Positions 20,169-28,890 of a stretch of 43,484 bases of DNA are shown piece after piece. The notes under the pieces were generated by a model. The model searched no databases and was not told where the DNA came from. It saw only the letters and a program-made list of their open reading frames with translations. Position 1 is the first letter of the stretch, and each line of letters opens with the position of its first letter. Both the position numbers and the translations under genes were made by a program. This DNA comes from Mycobacterium sp. (GTDB lineage: Bacteria; Actinomycetota; Actinomycetes; Mycobacteriales; Mycobacteriaceae), in assembly GCA_022841565.1 (NCBI GenBank), contig JALHRH010000008.1, positions 1 to 43,484 on the forward strand, given 5' to 3'.

Positions 20169-21623
20169 ATGGCGCAGCAACGTGCACTGAAGGTCGCGAT
20201 CATCGGCGCCGGGATGTCCGGCATCTGTATGGCCGCCAAACTGCAGGACGCGGGCATCGACTCGTTCATCATTTTCGAGAAGGCCGACGATGTCGGTGGT
20301 ACCTGGCGCGACAACACCTATCCCGGACTCACCTGTGACGTCCCGTCGCGCTACTACTCGTATTCGTTTCGCCCGAACCCGAACTGGTCACACTGGCTGC
20401 CGCCCGGGTGGGAGATCCAAAAGTACTTCCAGCAGGTGGCCGACGAGCGGGGCATTCGTCCGCATATCCGGTTCGGCACCACCATCACCCGGGCCGAGTA
20501 TGACGACGGGAAGTGGCGGCTCACCACCTCCGATGGCGAGCCCCAGACGTTCGACGTCCTGATCACGGCGACCGGGGTGTTGCGGGTGCCCCGCTATCCG
20601 GACATCCCCGGACGTGACACGTTCGCCGGACCCGCGTTCCATTCGTCGCGCTGGGATCATTCGGTGCCGCTGGCGGACAAGCGGATCGGCCTGATCGGTA
20701 CCGGCTCCACCGGTGTGCAGATCACCGCGGAACTCGGCGGCAGGGTGCGCCAGCTCAAGGTCTTTCAGCGCACCGCGCAGTGGATCTACCCGCTGCCCAA
20801 CCCCCGCTATTCGAGGTTGACCCAGGCGGCGCTGTCGCGGTGGGCGGTCCTGAATCGGCTGCCTTACCTGTTCTGGGGGTGGTTCTTCCGGCTGGTATTC
20901 GGCCGCGCCCCGATCCGGCCCGGCTGGCAGCGCAAGCTGACCACCGCCGAGTGCCGGTGGAACCTGCGGCTTTCGGTGCGCGACCCGGAATTGCGCGCCA
21001 AACTCACTCCGACCTACCAGCCGATGTGCAAGCGGCAGGTCATGGCCGGGCACTTTTACCGTTCCGTGCAAAAGCCCGGCGTTGAAGTGATCACCGACCC
21101 CATCGACCACATCGAGGCACGCGGCATCGTCACCGCCGATGGTGCCCTGCACGAACTGGATCTCATTGTGTTCGCCACCGGGTTCGACGCCCGGGCTTAC
21201 GTGCGGCCGATGGAGATCATCGGCGAGGGCGGGCTCACCCTGGACGAGGTCTGGGCCGACGGTCCGGTGGCGTATCGTTCCGTCGCCGTACCGGGATTCC
21301 CCAATCTGTTCATGATGATGGGACCGCACTCGCCGATCGGCAACCAGTCACTGATCCCGATCGCCGAGGATCAGGCCAACTATGTGATGTGGTGGATCGA
21401 GCAGCTGCGCGCCGGCCGGATGCTTGCCGCCGCGCCCACCGAGGCCGCCACCAAGCACTACAACGAAGAAATGAAAGCCGCCATGCCACAGACGATTTGG
21501 GTCAGCGGCTGCAACAGCTGGTACCTCGGCAAAGACGGCCTGCCCGAACTGTTCCCGTGGACGCCGGAGACTCACCGTGAGCTGCTGCGCCAACCTGAGC
21601 CCGCCGACTTCGTCGTCCGCTGA
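20169..21623 (+). CDS. Baeyer-Villiger-type flavin monooxygenase
   Basis: GAGMSGICMA FAD motif; FAGPAFHSSRWD matches the BVMO fingerprint FxGxxxHxxxW[P/D]; GTGSTGVQ NADPH motif; ATGFD. Confidence 0.9.
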   Translation: MAQQRALKVAIIGAGMSGICMAAKLQDAGIDSFIIFEKADDVGGTWRDNTYPGLTCDVPSRYYSYSFRPNPNWSHWLPPGWEIQKYFQQVADERGIRPHIRFGTTITRAEYDDGKWRLTTSDGEPQTFDVLITATGVLRVPRYPDIPGRDTFAGPAFHSSRWDHSVPLADKRIGLIGTGSTGVQITAELGGRVRQLKVFQRTAQWIYPLPNPRYSRLTQAALSRWAVLNRLPYLFWGWFFRLVFGRAPIRPGWQRKLTTAECRWNLRLSVRDPELRAKLTPTYQPMCKRQVMAGHFYRSVQKPGVEVITDPIDHIEARGIVTADGALHELDLIVFATGFDARAYVRPMEIIGEGGLTLDEVWADGPVAYRSVAVPGFPNLFMMMGPHSPIGNQSLIPIAEDQANYVMWWIEQLRAGRMLAAAPTEAATKHYNEEMKAAMPQTIWVSGCNSWYLGKDGLPELFPWTPETHRELLRQPEPADFVVR

Positions 21624-21651
21624 AACGGCCGGACCGCTAAGGGCTCCCGGC

Positions 21652-21945
21652 TCAGTCGTCGATGTGGGCCGGTGGGTCGGCGAAAGCAAGATCCCCAGGG
21701 CGCTGGTCAGGACCCATCGAATCGCATCGCTTGTCGGGCACTAGGTAGGAACTGGCGCCGTTAAGCACCAAGTGGGAAAACGCCACACAACGTTGCCAGG
21801 TGCCGTCAGGCTGAATAGGCCCATCGCACTTGCTGATCACGCCGAACCCTGGGTACTGGCAGCCGGCGTGGGCCGGCGGCGCTGCGGCGATGAGGCCTCC
21901 GGTCATCAGCACGGCAGCCAGTCCTGCGACGATGCAGCATTTCAT
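21652..21945 (-). CDS. Small secreted CDGP-motif protein
   Basis: Signal peptide MKCCIVAGLAAVLMTGGLIAAAPPAHA followed by GCQYPGFGVISKCDGPIQPDGTWQRC. Confidence 0.75.
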   Translation of the reverse strand: MKCCIVAGLAAVLMTGGLIAAAPPAHAGCQYPGFGVISKCDGPIQPDGTWQRCVAFSHLVLNGASSYLVPDKRCDSMGPDQRPGDLAFADPPAHIDD

Positions 21946-22049
21946 GGTTTGTCTCCCGTCACATGCCCGCTGGCGTAGTTGATGACGTTACCGCCGATGT
22001 ACCGGGTTGAGGCCACGTTAACGGCCCAATTTCACGTGAGAGTAGTACC

Positions 22050-22154
22050 CGACGTCGCCGCGGCGACCCCATCGACCACATCGAGGTGCGTTGCATCATC
22101 ACCGCCGATGGCGGTCAACCCGAGCCTGCCGACTTGGACGTGCGGACAGCCTGA
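22050..22154 (+). pseudogene. Chimeric, internally deleted remnant of a BVMO gene paralogous to 20169..21623
   Basis: Translation ..GDPIDHIEVRCIITADGGQPEPADLDVRTA* joins an internal BVMO block (DPIDHIEARGIVTADGA) to its C-terminus (QPEPADFVVR*). gaccccatcgaccacatcgagg (22 bp) is identical at 21096 and 22065. Confidence 0.8.
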
Positions 22155-22160
22155 ACTCGA

Positions 22161-23054
22161 CTACACGCGGCGAGGAACGCTACCCAGTTCGCGCATCCAG
22201 CCCTTACGGGCGGCGTCGTGCCACTTCAACGCTGTCGGTATGGCACGCCATCCTTGTCTGATGGTCGCCCGCACGGCGCGGTAGCTGGTCTCGTCGACGC
22301 CGGACCAGCCGATCCCGAACCGCTCGCGCACGATTGGGGGCAGGCCACCGAAGATCACCAACCGCATCGGCGGAGCCAGCGCGGTGCGGACGGGGATGGT
22401 GGGTAGTAGAGCGTCCATGATCGGTTTCAGCAGGGGAGTGCTCGGATAGTCCGGGGACGCGCTCATGTCGGGGATCGCCGTGCGCTGGATGAACTCGATC
22501 AGAAAGTCTGAAGCGGCGTTCGGCTGCAGCACCTCGGTGCAGTAGCGCTCGTACTCACGGTTGAACGCGCTCAGTGTCGGTGGCAGCACCGAATCCGACA
22601 TGCCGTATCGCCGAAACCATTCGCAGCCCTCGAGGTAAAGCTGCTCACGCTCGCGATCGGTGAGCCGGTGCACATCCCAGTACTCGGCGAGTCGGTGCAC
22701 CATCACCTGGAAGGTGGCGTGCGCCCACCAGTATGTCTCCGGATTCAGGGCATGATATCGCTGCCCGTCGGGCAGATTTCCTTTGATATCGCGGTGGAAA
22801 TCGCGCACCTGCACACCGGTCCCGTCCGCTTCGGGGCCATCGTAGATGGTACCGAGAATGCCTGGCAGCGAACGGAATACCCGATCGACGGGGTCGTCGA
22901 AAAAATTCGAGTGGTCGATGAGACCCTGGCCGATAGCGGGATGCATCGTCTGCATCAGGCCGGCCGTGCCGCCTTCGAAGGCGATCCGCATGTCGCCCGC
23001 CCAGCGCCATAACAATGACCGCGGGCCCAGGTCGATGCGCGTGCTCTGGCTCAC
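22161..23054 (-). CDS. MpaB/rubber-oxygenase-like (DUF2236) family protein
   Basis: LLWRWAGDMRIAFEGGTAGLMQTMHPAIGQGLIDHSNFFDDPVDRVFRSLPGILGTIYD...WWAHATFQVMVHRLAEYW. Confidence 0.82.
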   Translation of the reverse strand: MSQSTRIDLGPRSLLWRWAGDMRIAFEGGTAGLMQTMHPAIGQGLIDHSNFFDDPVDRVFRSLPGILGTIYDGPEADGTGVQVRDFHRDIKGNLPDGQRYHALNPETYWWAHATFQVMVHRLAEYWDVHRLTDREREQLYLEGCEWFRRYGMSDSVLPPTLSAFNREYERYCTEVLQPNAASDFLIEFIQRTAIPDMSASPDYPSTPLLKPIMDALLPTIPVRTALAPPMRLVIFGGLPPIVRERFGIGWSGVDETSYRAVRATIRQGWRAIPTALKWHDAARKGWMRELGSVPRRV

Positions 23055-23878
23055 GAAAGACCAGTCCGGCGCGTGTAGACGTCGTGCTGCTCACGTTGCA
23101 GGTCAGTGGTGAAGACGCGTCCGGTACCCAATGCGCGGCCGAGCGACTCGGCGAGACCCATCGGCATGAGGCGCTGAGCCCACAGCGTCGCCCCCAGCGA
23201 ACGGGGAATGGCTACCCGGGGTTTGGGCTTCCCGATCACCCCCACGACCGCCCGCGCGACGTCTTCCGGCTCGGCGTTCCTGAAGCCCTTGGCATGTCCG
23301 ACGCCAGCGACCATGTCGGTGTTGGTCAGCGTCGGCATGATCACGGTGAAGTGCACGCCGCTGCCCCGGTTTTCCATTCGGACGGCGTCGGTGTACCCGA
23401 GCACGGCATGCTTTGTGGCGCAATAGGTTGCGATGCCTTCGGTGGGTAGCACGCTGCCCAGCGACCCGATGTTGATGACGTGGCCGCGGCGCCGGGGCAG
23501 CATCAGTTGCGCGGCCAATTTGGTGCCGAGGATGACGCCGTGGACGTTGACGTCGAACAGGCGGCGGGTGGCGTCATCGGCTTCCTCGACCGCGCTGCCC
23601 ACCGTGATCAAGCCCGCGTTGTTCACCACGACGTCGAGTGGCCCGAGTTGGTTTTCCACGGTGTCGAGGAAGTCGGTGAACGACGTCCGATCGGTGACGT
23701 CCAATCTCAGGGCCAGCGGTAGCCCGAGCCGGTCACCCGCTGATTTGGCGCCGGCTTCGTCGATGTCGCCGATGGCGACCTTGGCACCCGAATTGTGCAG
23801 GGCGGTGGCGATGGCCAGGCCGATTCCGCGAGCGCCTCCGGTGATGGCGACGACTTTTCCGGCAACCGAGGATGTCAT
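23051..23878 (-). CDS. Short-chain dehydrogenase/reductase
   Basis: VAITGGARGIGLAIA, VVNNAGL, NIGSLGSVLPTEGIATYCATKHAV; GTGA overlap with the MpaB-like gene. Confidence 0.88.
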   Translation of the reverse strand: MTSSVAGKVVAITGGARGIGLAIATALHNSGAKVAIGDIDEAGAKSAGDRLGLPLALRLDVTDRTSFTDFLDTVENQLGPLDVVVNNAGLITVGSAVEEADDATRRLFDVNVHGVILGTKLAAQLMLPRRRGHVINIGSLGSVLPTEGIATYCATKHAVLGYTDAVRMENRGSGVHFTVIMPTLTNTDMVAGVGHAKGFRNAEPEDVARAVVGVIGKPKPRVAIPRSLGATLWAQRLMPMGLAESLGRALGTGRVFTTDLQREQHDVYTRRTGLS

Positions 23879-23908
23879 CGCTTCACGCTACCCAAGGCGG
23901 GTTTGGCG

Positions 23909-25057
23909 CTACAGCAACCCGCTGGCGCCGGCGTTGCCGGCCATGCCGGCTTGCCCCGTAACACTGGAGGTCACGGTCAACAAGCCGCCTTTGAAGGCCA
24001 TCGGGACTGAGACTGTCGCTGTGACGGTGGTGCCTGGGGCCAAACCCGCTACCGCAGGAGTCACCGAGAAAGTCATGCCGGGCGGGACGAGGAAGTGGAT
24101 GATGGCCGCTGTTCCCGAAACGTCGTTCACGACTCCGACGGTGTAGGTGGAGCCACCCGCGCCGGGGATCGTGAGCATGGCGGTTCCCGGACTGCCGGCG
24201 CCCCCCAGCCCAGCAGCTCCGCCCGGACCGAACAGCCACCCGCCACGCCCGCCATCGCCGCCGTTGCCGCCGTTGAGTGCGAGATTGGACACGCGAATGG
24301 GTGGGTTCATCGGAAGCGTTTGACTGTAGGTTCCGCCGCTGCCGCCTTGCCCACCGGCTCCGCCGGCGCCCCACAACCCGGCGGCACCACCCATGCCCCC
24401 GGCGCCGGCGTTGACAACCTTTGTGCTCGAGCTCGACGCCGGCGCGGCCACGCCCCCGGTACCCCCGCCGCCGCCGTTGCCGTACACGTACCCGCCCTGG
24501 CCACCGGCCCCGCCGGGTGCGCCCGCACCACCTGCCCCGCCGGCGCCGCCGTTGCCGACCAAACCCGCAGCCCCGCCGGCGCCGCCGGCCACCCCTGCCG
24601 TAGTCGCTGAAAAACCGTTGCCGCCATTGCCGAACAACAATCCGCCGGCCCCGCCGTTCGGGTTTGCTGCCGTCCCGTCAGTGCCGTTGCCGATCAACGG
24701 ACGTCCCAACAGGGCGTTGGTAGGTGCATTGACCACACCCAGCACGTTGTCCATCACCGTCTGCAGGGGTGAGGCGTTGGCCGCCTCGGCGGCCGCGTAC
24801 GAGCCGGCCGCGGCGCTCAAAGCCTGGACGAACTGGCCATGGAATGCCGCCGCCTGGCGGCTCAGCGCCTGATAAGCCCTGGCGTGGTCAGTGAACACCG
24901 ACGTGATCGCGGCGGAAATTTCGTCAGCAGCTGCCGGCACCAGTTCAGCGGTGGGCGCCACCGTTGCCGCGTTGGCGGAGATGAGCGCCGAGCCTATATC
25001 GGACAGATCCGTTGCCGTTGAAGTCAGCAACTCCGGGATCGCCCACAGGTGCGACAT
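23909..25057 (-). CDS. PE_PGRS family protein with non-repetitive C-terminal tail
   Basis: PE domain (MSHLWAIPELLTSTATDLSDIGSALISANAATVAPTAELVPAAADEISAAI), GGAGG/GGNGG repeats, then a beta-rich tail. Confidence 0.9.
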   Translation of the reverse strand: MSHLWAIPELLTSTATDLSDIGSALISANAATVAPTAELVPAAADEISAAITSVFTDHARAYQALSRQAAAFHGQFVQALSAAAGSYAAAEAANASPLQTVMDNVLGVVNAPTNALLGRPLIGNGTDGTAANPNGGAGGLLFGNGGNGFSATTAGVAGGAGGAAGLVGNGGAGGAGGAGAPGGAGGQGGYVYGNGGGGGTGGVAAPASSSSTKVVNAGAGGMGGAAGLWGAGGAGGQGGSGGTYSQTLPMNPPIRVSNLALNGGNGGDGGRGGWLFGPGGAAGLGGAGSPGTAMLTIPGAGGSTYTVGVVNDVSGTAAIIHFLVPPGMTFSVTPAVAGLAPGTTVTATVSVPMAFKGGLLTVTSSVTGQAGMAGNAGASGLL

Positions 25058-25262
25058 CGCTATCCTCCTGCCACGTCGTCATTTGACGTATCGGTAGACC
25101 CGAATGTGGAGATTACGCCGAGTCCGGCCTGATGTCTGCGGGTTGGACGCAAATAATTCGTCGGCGTTGGGCCGGACGCCGGTTGCACGCAGATCTCGGG
25201 TCTGTTCGATTGCGCGACAACGGTTTACGCTCCGAGGCGCAAACGCGGGTAAAGTTGTTGCG

Positions 25263-26804
25263 GTGGTTGCCGCCCCGTCCAACGAGCGGATGATTGTCGG
25301 CGTCGCTGCCGCGGCCGTCGCCCTCGGGGTGGCTCAGCTGGTCGGTATCCCGTTCGGTGGGCGGGCCGACGCGCGCACCGCCGTCGGCTCAGCGGTCGTC
25401 GACCTGACACCGGGGCCGATCAAAGAATGGGCGATCCAGACCCTCGGCACACTGGACAAGCCCTTCCTGGCCGTCGTTGTGCTCGTGGTGATCGCGACTT
25501 TGGCGGCGATCGCCGGAAGCCTCGAGACTCGGCGCCGTCCGATCGGTAGCGCTGTGATCGCCGCGGCGGGTGTTCTCGGATGTGTTGCCGTGTTGTCGCG
25601 GCAAGGGGCGACGGCACTCGACACCATCCCCACCATTATCGGCGCCGCCTGCGGTGTGGCGACCTTACGCATCCTCACTCGTCGGACCCGGCCGGACTCG
25701 AAGGATCCGGACGGCAGCAGCGACCAGACGGATGCCGGCCGGCGCAGGTTGATCGTTCTGGGGGTGCTCGGATTCGGAGTCGTCAGTGGCGTGGCGGGCG
25801 CCGTCATCGCGCGGTTGACGCATTCGGTGGCAGCCGATCGCCGAACCTTCGTCCTTCCCTCGCCACGATCATCGGCACGGCCGATACCCGCGGAAGTGCA
25901 ACCGAAAGGCGTTGCGCTTCCGAGCTTCATCACGCCCAGCACCGACTTCTACCGGATCGACACTGCACTCAGTGTTCCTCAACTCAGCCACGGCGACTGG
26001 CGCCTGCGCATCCATGGCATGGTGGACCACGAAACCACCTACAGCTTTGCCGACCTCGCCCGCTTCGACATCGTCGAAACGGTGGCGACGTTGACCTGTG
26101 TATCGAATCCCGTTGGTGGAAAACTGATTTCGACGGGCGTATGGACGGGTTATCGGCTGGCCGATCTGCTGGCGGCGGCCGGTGTGCATAAGGACGCCGA
26201 TATGGTGCTCTCTACTTCTATCGACGGCTTCACCGCCGGCACGCCGGTGCAGGCCCTCACCGATGGCCGCGATGCGCTGCTGGCTGTCAGCCTCAACGGT
26301 CAACCCCTGCCGGTCGAACATGGTTACCCGGCCCGCCTGGTGGTGCCTGGACTCTACGGGTACGTGTCGGCCACCAAGTGGGTCGTCGATCTGGAGCTGA
26401 CCCGGTTCGACAGGGCAAAGGCCTACTGGACACGGCAGGGATGGGCGGCGCAGGCGCCCGTCAAGACCGAGTCCCGGATCGACGTACCGAGGAGCGGTCA
26501 GCGGGTGCCGCTGGGGCCGGTGGTGTTCGGCGGGGTCGCGTGGGCACAAAATCGTGGCGTGCGGGCAGTTGAGGTGCGCATCGGTGACGGGGCGTGGCAG
26601 CCCGCGGAACTGGGTGCGAGCTACTCCAACGAGACCTGGCGGTTGTGGAGCTTTCCGTGGCAGGCGAAAAGCCCGGGGAAGCAGAACATTACGGTGCGGG
26701 CGATCGACAATACCGGAGCCGTCCAAACGGAGCAGCGGGCTGATCCCGTTCCGGACGGCGCGACCGGCTGGCACACGGTGAGCTTCTCCGTGACGGAGAA
26801 GTAA
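25263..26804 (+). CDS. Membrane-anchored molybdopterin-dependent oxidoreductase (sulfite-oxidase fold)
   Basis: Several N-terminal TM segments; SUOX-type core TLTCVSNPVGGKLISTGVWTGYRLADLLAAAG...VPGLYGYVSATKWVVDLEL; C-terminal Mo-co dimerisation-like domain. Start uncertain (GTG 25263 chosen). Confidence 0.82.
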   Translation: MVAAPSNERMIVGVAAAAVALGVAQLVGIPFGGRADARTAVGSAVVDLTPGPIKEWAIQTLGTLDKPFLAVVVLVVIATLAAIAGSLETRRRPIGSAVIAAAGVLGCVAVLSRQGATALDTIPTIIGAACGVATLRILTRRTRPDSKDPDGSSDQTDAGRRRLIVLGVLGFGVVSGVAGAVIARLTHSVAADRRTFVLPSPRSSARPIPAEVQPKGVALPSFITPSTDFYRIDTALSVPQLSHGDWRLRIHGMVDHETTYSFADLARFDIVETVATLTCVSNPVGGKLISTGVWTGYRLADLLAAAGVHKDADMVLSTSIDGFTAGTPVQALTDGRDALLAVSLNGQPLPVEHGYPARLVVPGLYGYVSATKWVVDLELTRFDRAKAYWTRQGWAAQAPVKTESRIDVPRSGQRVPLGPVVFGGVAWAQNRGVRAVEVRIGDGAWQPAELGASYSNETWRLWSFPWQAKSPGKQNITVRAIDNTGAVQTEQRADPVPDGATGWHTVSFSVTEK

Positions 26805-26807
26805 GGC

Positions 26808-27008
26808 CTACTTGGACGACAGTTTCCGCCAGCTGAATACCGCTATCGCGACGCCGATCAGCGCCGTGATCGGGCCGATGACGGACCAGGTGGTTGTGTT
26901 ACTCATCGGGCTGCCGCCGAGCACTCCGAATCCCTGCAGGGCCCATATCAGACCGAATAGCGCGATGATCAACCCGACGCCGAAGGTAATGACGAAACCC
27001 CTGCTCAT
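26808..27008 (-). CDS. Small two-TM membrane protein
   Basis: MSRGFVITFGVGLIIALFGLIWALQGFGVLGGSPMSNTTTWSVIGPITALIGVAIAVFSWRKLSSK; internal start chosen from ORF 26808..27068. Confidence 0.65.
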   Translation of the reverse strand: MSRGFVITFGVGLIIALFGLIWALQGFGVLGGSPMSNTTTWSVIGPITALIGVAIAVFSWRKLSSK

Positions 27009-27186
27009 ATTGGGGACCCTACGCGCCGAGGTTGGTTGTTGGGGCGAAGAACCGGCGACCATGTTCAAGCCTGCGACCCGTGCGGGTGAGCACGCGAGTC
27101 AACGCACATCCCGCTGCCCGCGTTGCTCACCTGACTGGTTATTTGCAATCGGGGTATTAGCACGGTCCCAGAAGAGTTCGTGCAAA

Positions 27187-27711
27187 ATGAACGACATGGT
27201 TGAAGAGCGTGGCCACTCCTTCTTCAATGACTCTAACCGGGTTACCAGTAGCGTCGCGCTCACGCAGCGCTCGATGAAAACTGCATTGCGAGTCCATGCG
27301 AGCGGGTTGGCCGTGACGGCATTCATGTTCGCCGCTGGTGTGCCGACTTTCGGCGCGATGTTCTACCACCGCTACTGGCGTTGGCGGGACTGCTTCAACA
27401 ATGCCGGCGTCTGCTATTTCACCGACTCGTCAGGGGAATCGCACATTCGCTTTGCAAGGGACGGGGCTTACTTCGGCACGCTAACCGGCGTCTGTGTCAC
27501 CGGCGCGGTAATCCTAGCCCTGCTGGCGTGGCGGGCCTTCCGGCGATCCAGGGCGCCGCAGGCAGCTCATAACGGAGCGCTTACGGCGCCGGTGGATCCG
27601 GCGATAGGTGCAGCTGAATCATTCTCGCTCACAAAGCAAGTCGGGCCTCCGCCGCTTTTGAGTCGCTCCCAACGCCATCTGACGCCACCCCGCCCTCACC
27701 GCCCGCACTGA
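27187..27711 (+). CDS. Hypothetical membrane protein, two TM segments
   Basis: MNDMVEERGHSFFNDSN...GLAVTAFMFAAGVPTFGAMFY...GVCVTGAVILALLAWRAFRR; internal ATG of ORF 26812..27711. Confidence 0.5.
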   Translation: MNDMVEERGHSFFNDSNRVTSSVALTQRSMKTALRVHASGLAVTAFMFAAGVPTFGAMFYHRYWRWRDCFNNAGVCYFTDSSGESHIRFARDGAYFGTLTGVCVTGAVILALLAWRAFRRSRAPQAAHNGALTAPVDPAIGAAESFSLTKQVGPPPLLSRSQRHLTPPRPHRPH

Positions 27712-27860
27712 TACGTCGTGGACGCTGTCGCTACCACTTGGCCACTCTTGTCGTCCAGATTTTTCTGTTGCTCGCCGTGCTGGCGCCGGCCATCGTGAAG
27801 ACTGGTGAAGAGGGTGTCGAGTATCGGGCCTGGGGACTGCGCTCCAGACGTCGGCGGGAT

Positions 27861-28424
27861 CTAGAGCGCCTGTCCAACTGGGTCAGTGGTGTTTTCGTCG
27901 GTGAGTCGGCGCAGCCAGGAAGGGTTTCGACCATGGCACCGCCGGGACAAGCGCTCCAAGGACATGGAAAGTGACTTCTGCTCCTTGCGGCGCAGGTGCC
28001 GCGCCACTCGTGGGTCGCCCACGCCCTTCGTCAATACTTCACAGTCCAACTGGGTACCAGCAGGGCAGGGCGACATGTCATAAGCGATCGTGCGGATATA
28101 GTCACCGGCCGCCATGTTGTACCAAAGAGCATTCGTCTCTAGCCACCAATAGGTCCGAACCAACGACCTCGGGCCGATTTCGTCAATTCGCCCTTGCAAC
28201 CGCTGCTCATATTGGACGACCCATCGTCGGGTGGTACGCAACAAGATCGACGTGCGAGAACCTTTGCTGCAGGGATCTCCCTCGAGCAAGTCGACCTGCG
28301 CCAGCCTTGCTATCCACTGCGTCATCATCTCCGGCCGACACAACCAAGCCAACAGGGCGTCTGGGTCGACCGGAATAAGTTGCTGGGCGGTCAACCGGTA
28401 TCCGCCCTCGGTCACTCCCGTCAT
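27861..28424 (-). CDS. SRPBCC-type polyketide cyclase/lipid-transport fold protein
   Basis: YRLTAQQLIPVDPDALLAWLCRPEMMTQWIARLAQVDLLEGDPCSKGSRTSILLRTTRRWVVQYEQRLQGRIDEIGPRSLVRTYW is SRPBCC-like. Confidence 0.6.
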   Translation of the reverse strand: MTGVTEGGYRLTAQQLIPVDPDALLAWLCRPEMMTQWIARLAQVDLLEGDPCSKGSRTSILLRTTRRWVVQYEQRLQGRIDEIGPRSLVRTYWWLETNALWYNMAAGDYIRTIAYDMSPCPAGTQLDCEVLTKGVGDPRVARHLRRKEQKSLSMSLERLSRRCHGRNPSWLRRLTDENTTDPVGQAL

Positions 28425-28473
28425 TCGCTCGTAGCCTATGAGCCTCGCAGGGTCGTCGTCAAAGACGTGCGGT

Positions 28474-28890
28474 TTAGCTGGTCAACTTGGTTCTAGTCGC
28501 GGGTGGTCGGACGCCGAGTAGGGTGAGGAGCTGGCGGAGTATTCGGGAGACTTGCTCGGTTGCTCGTTTGATGTTGTTGGCGCCGGGAAGTCGGATCAGG
28601 CTGATCGCTGTGTCGTGCATCGTGGCGAGAACCATTGGTGAAGAACTGATTCGGACTTGGCATCGGCCTTCGTCGTAGGTGACGTCAGGGACGTGGTGGG
28701 AGCGATTCTCAACTTCCCAGTGGCCGCCGACGAACGCGGCGAGGTCGCCGGGGTTGGCTTGGTGGATGGCCAGACTGGCAATGCCCTAAGCGGTCTGGAT
28801 CGTTTCGGGATGCCGCACAGGTCGGTGGTTTCGCGGCGGATCCGGAACGCTTGGTGAACGCCGGGAAGTCGAGGCCGGCAACGTTCGGGC
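28474..28890 (-). mobile_element. Decayed 3' end of an ISAs1-type transposase gene
   Basis: Minus-strand fragments FPGVHQAFRIRRETTDLCGIPKRSRP / (Tyr to TAG)GIASLAIHQANPGDLAAFVGGHWEVENRSHHVPDVTYDEGRCQVRISSSPMVLATMHDTAISLIRLPGANNIKRATEQVSRILRQLLTLLG. The HW.VEN..H.V.DVT..ED.....R block is characteristic of ISAs1/IS4-like transposases. Interrupted by a stop and frame change. Confidence 0.8.

Noticed and set aside
21979-22284. 101-aa plus-strand ORF between the CDGP gene and the MpaB-like gene
   Set aside because: Wrong frame relative to the recognisable BVMO remnant and overlaps the MpaB-like C-terminus; better explained as pseudogene DNA.
24400-24700. Dense short repeats that might suggest a CRISPR or VNTR array
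   Set aside because: They are degenerate codon-level GGA/GGN repeats of the PGRS domain with no regular spacer structure.
24307-24872. Plus-strand ORFs (Pro-rich, 24393..24872) over the PE_PGRS gene
   Set aside because: Antisense of Gly-rich PGRS repeats (GGC/GCC reads as Pro/Ala-rich); not a gene.
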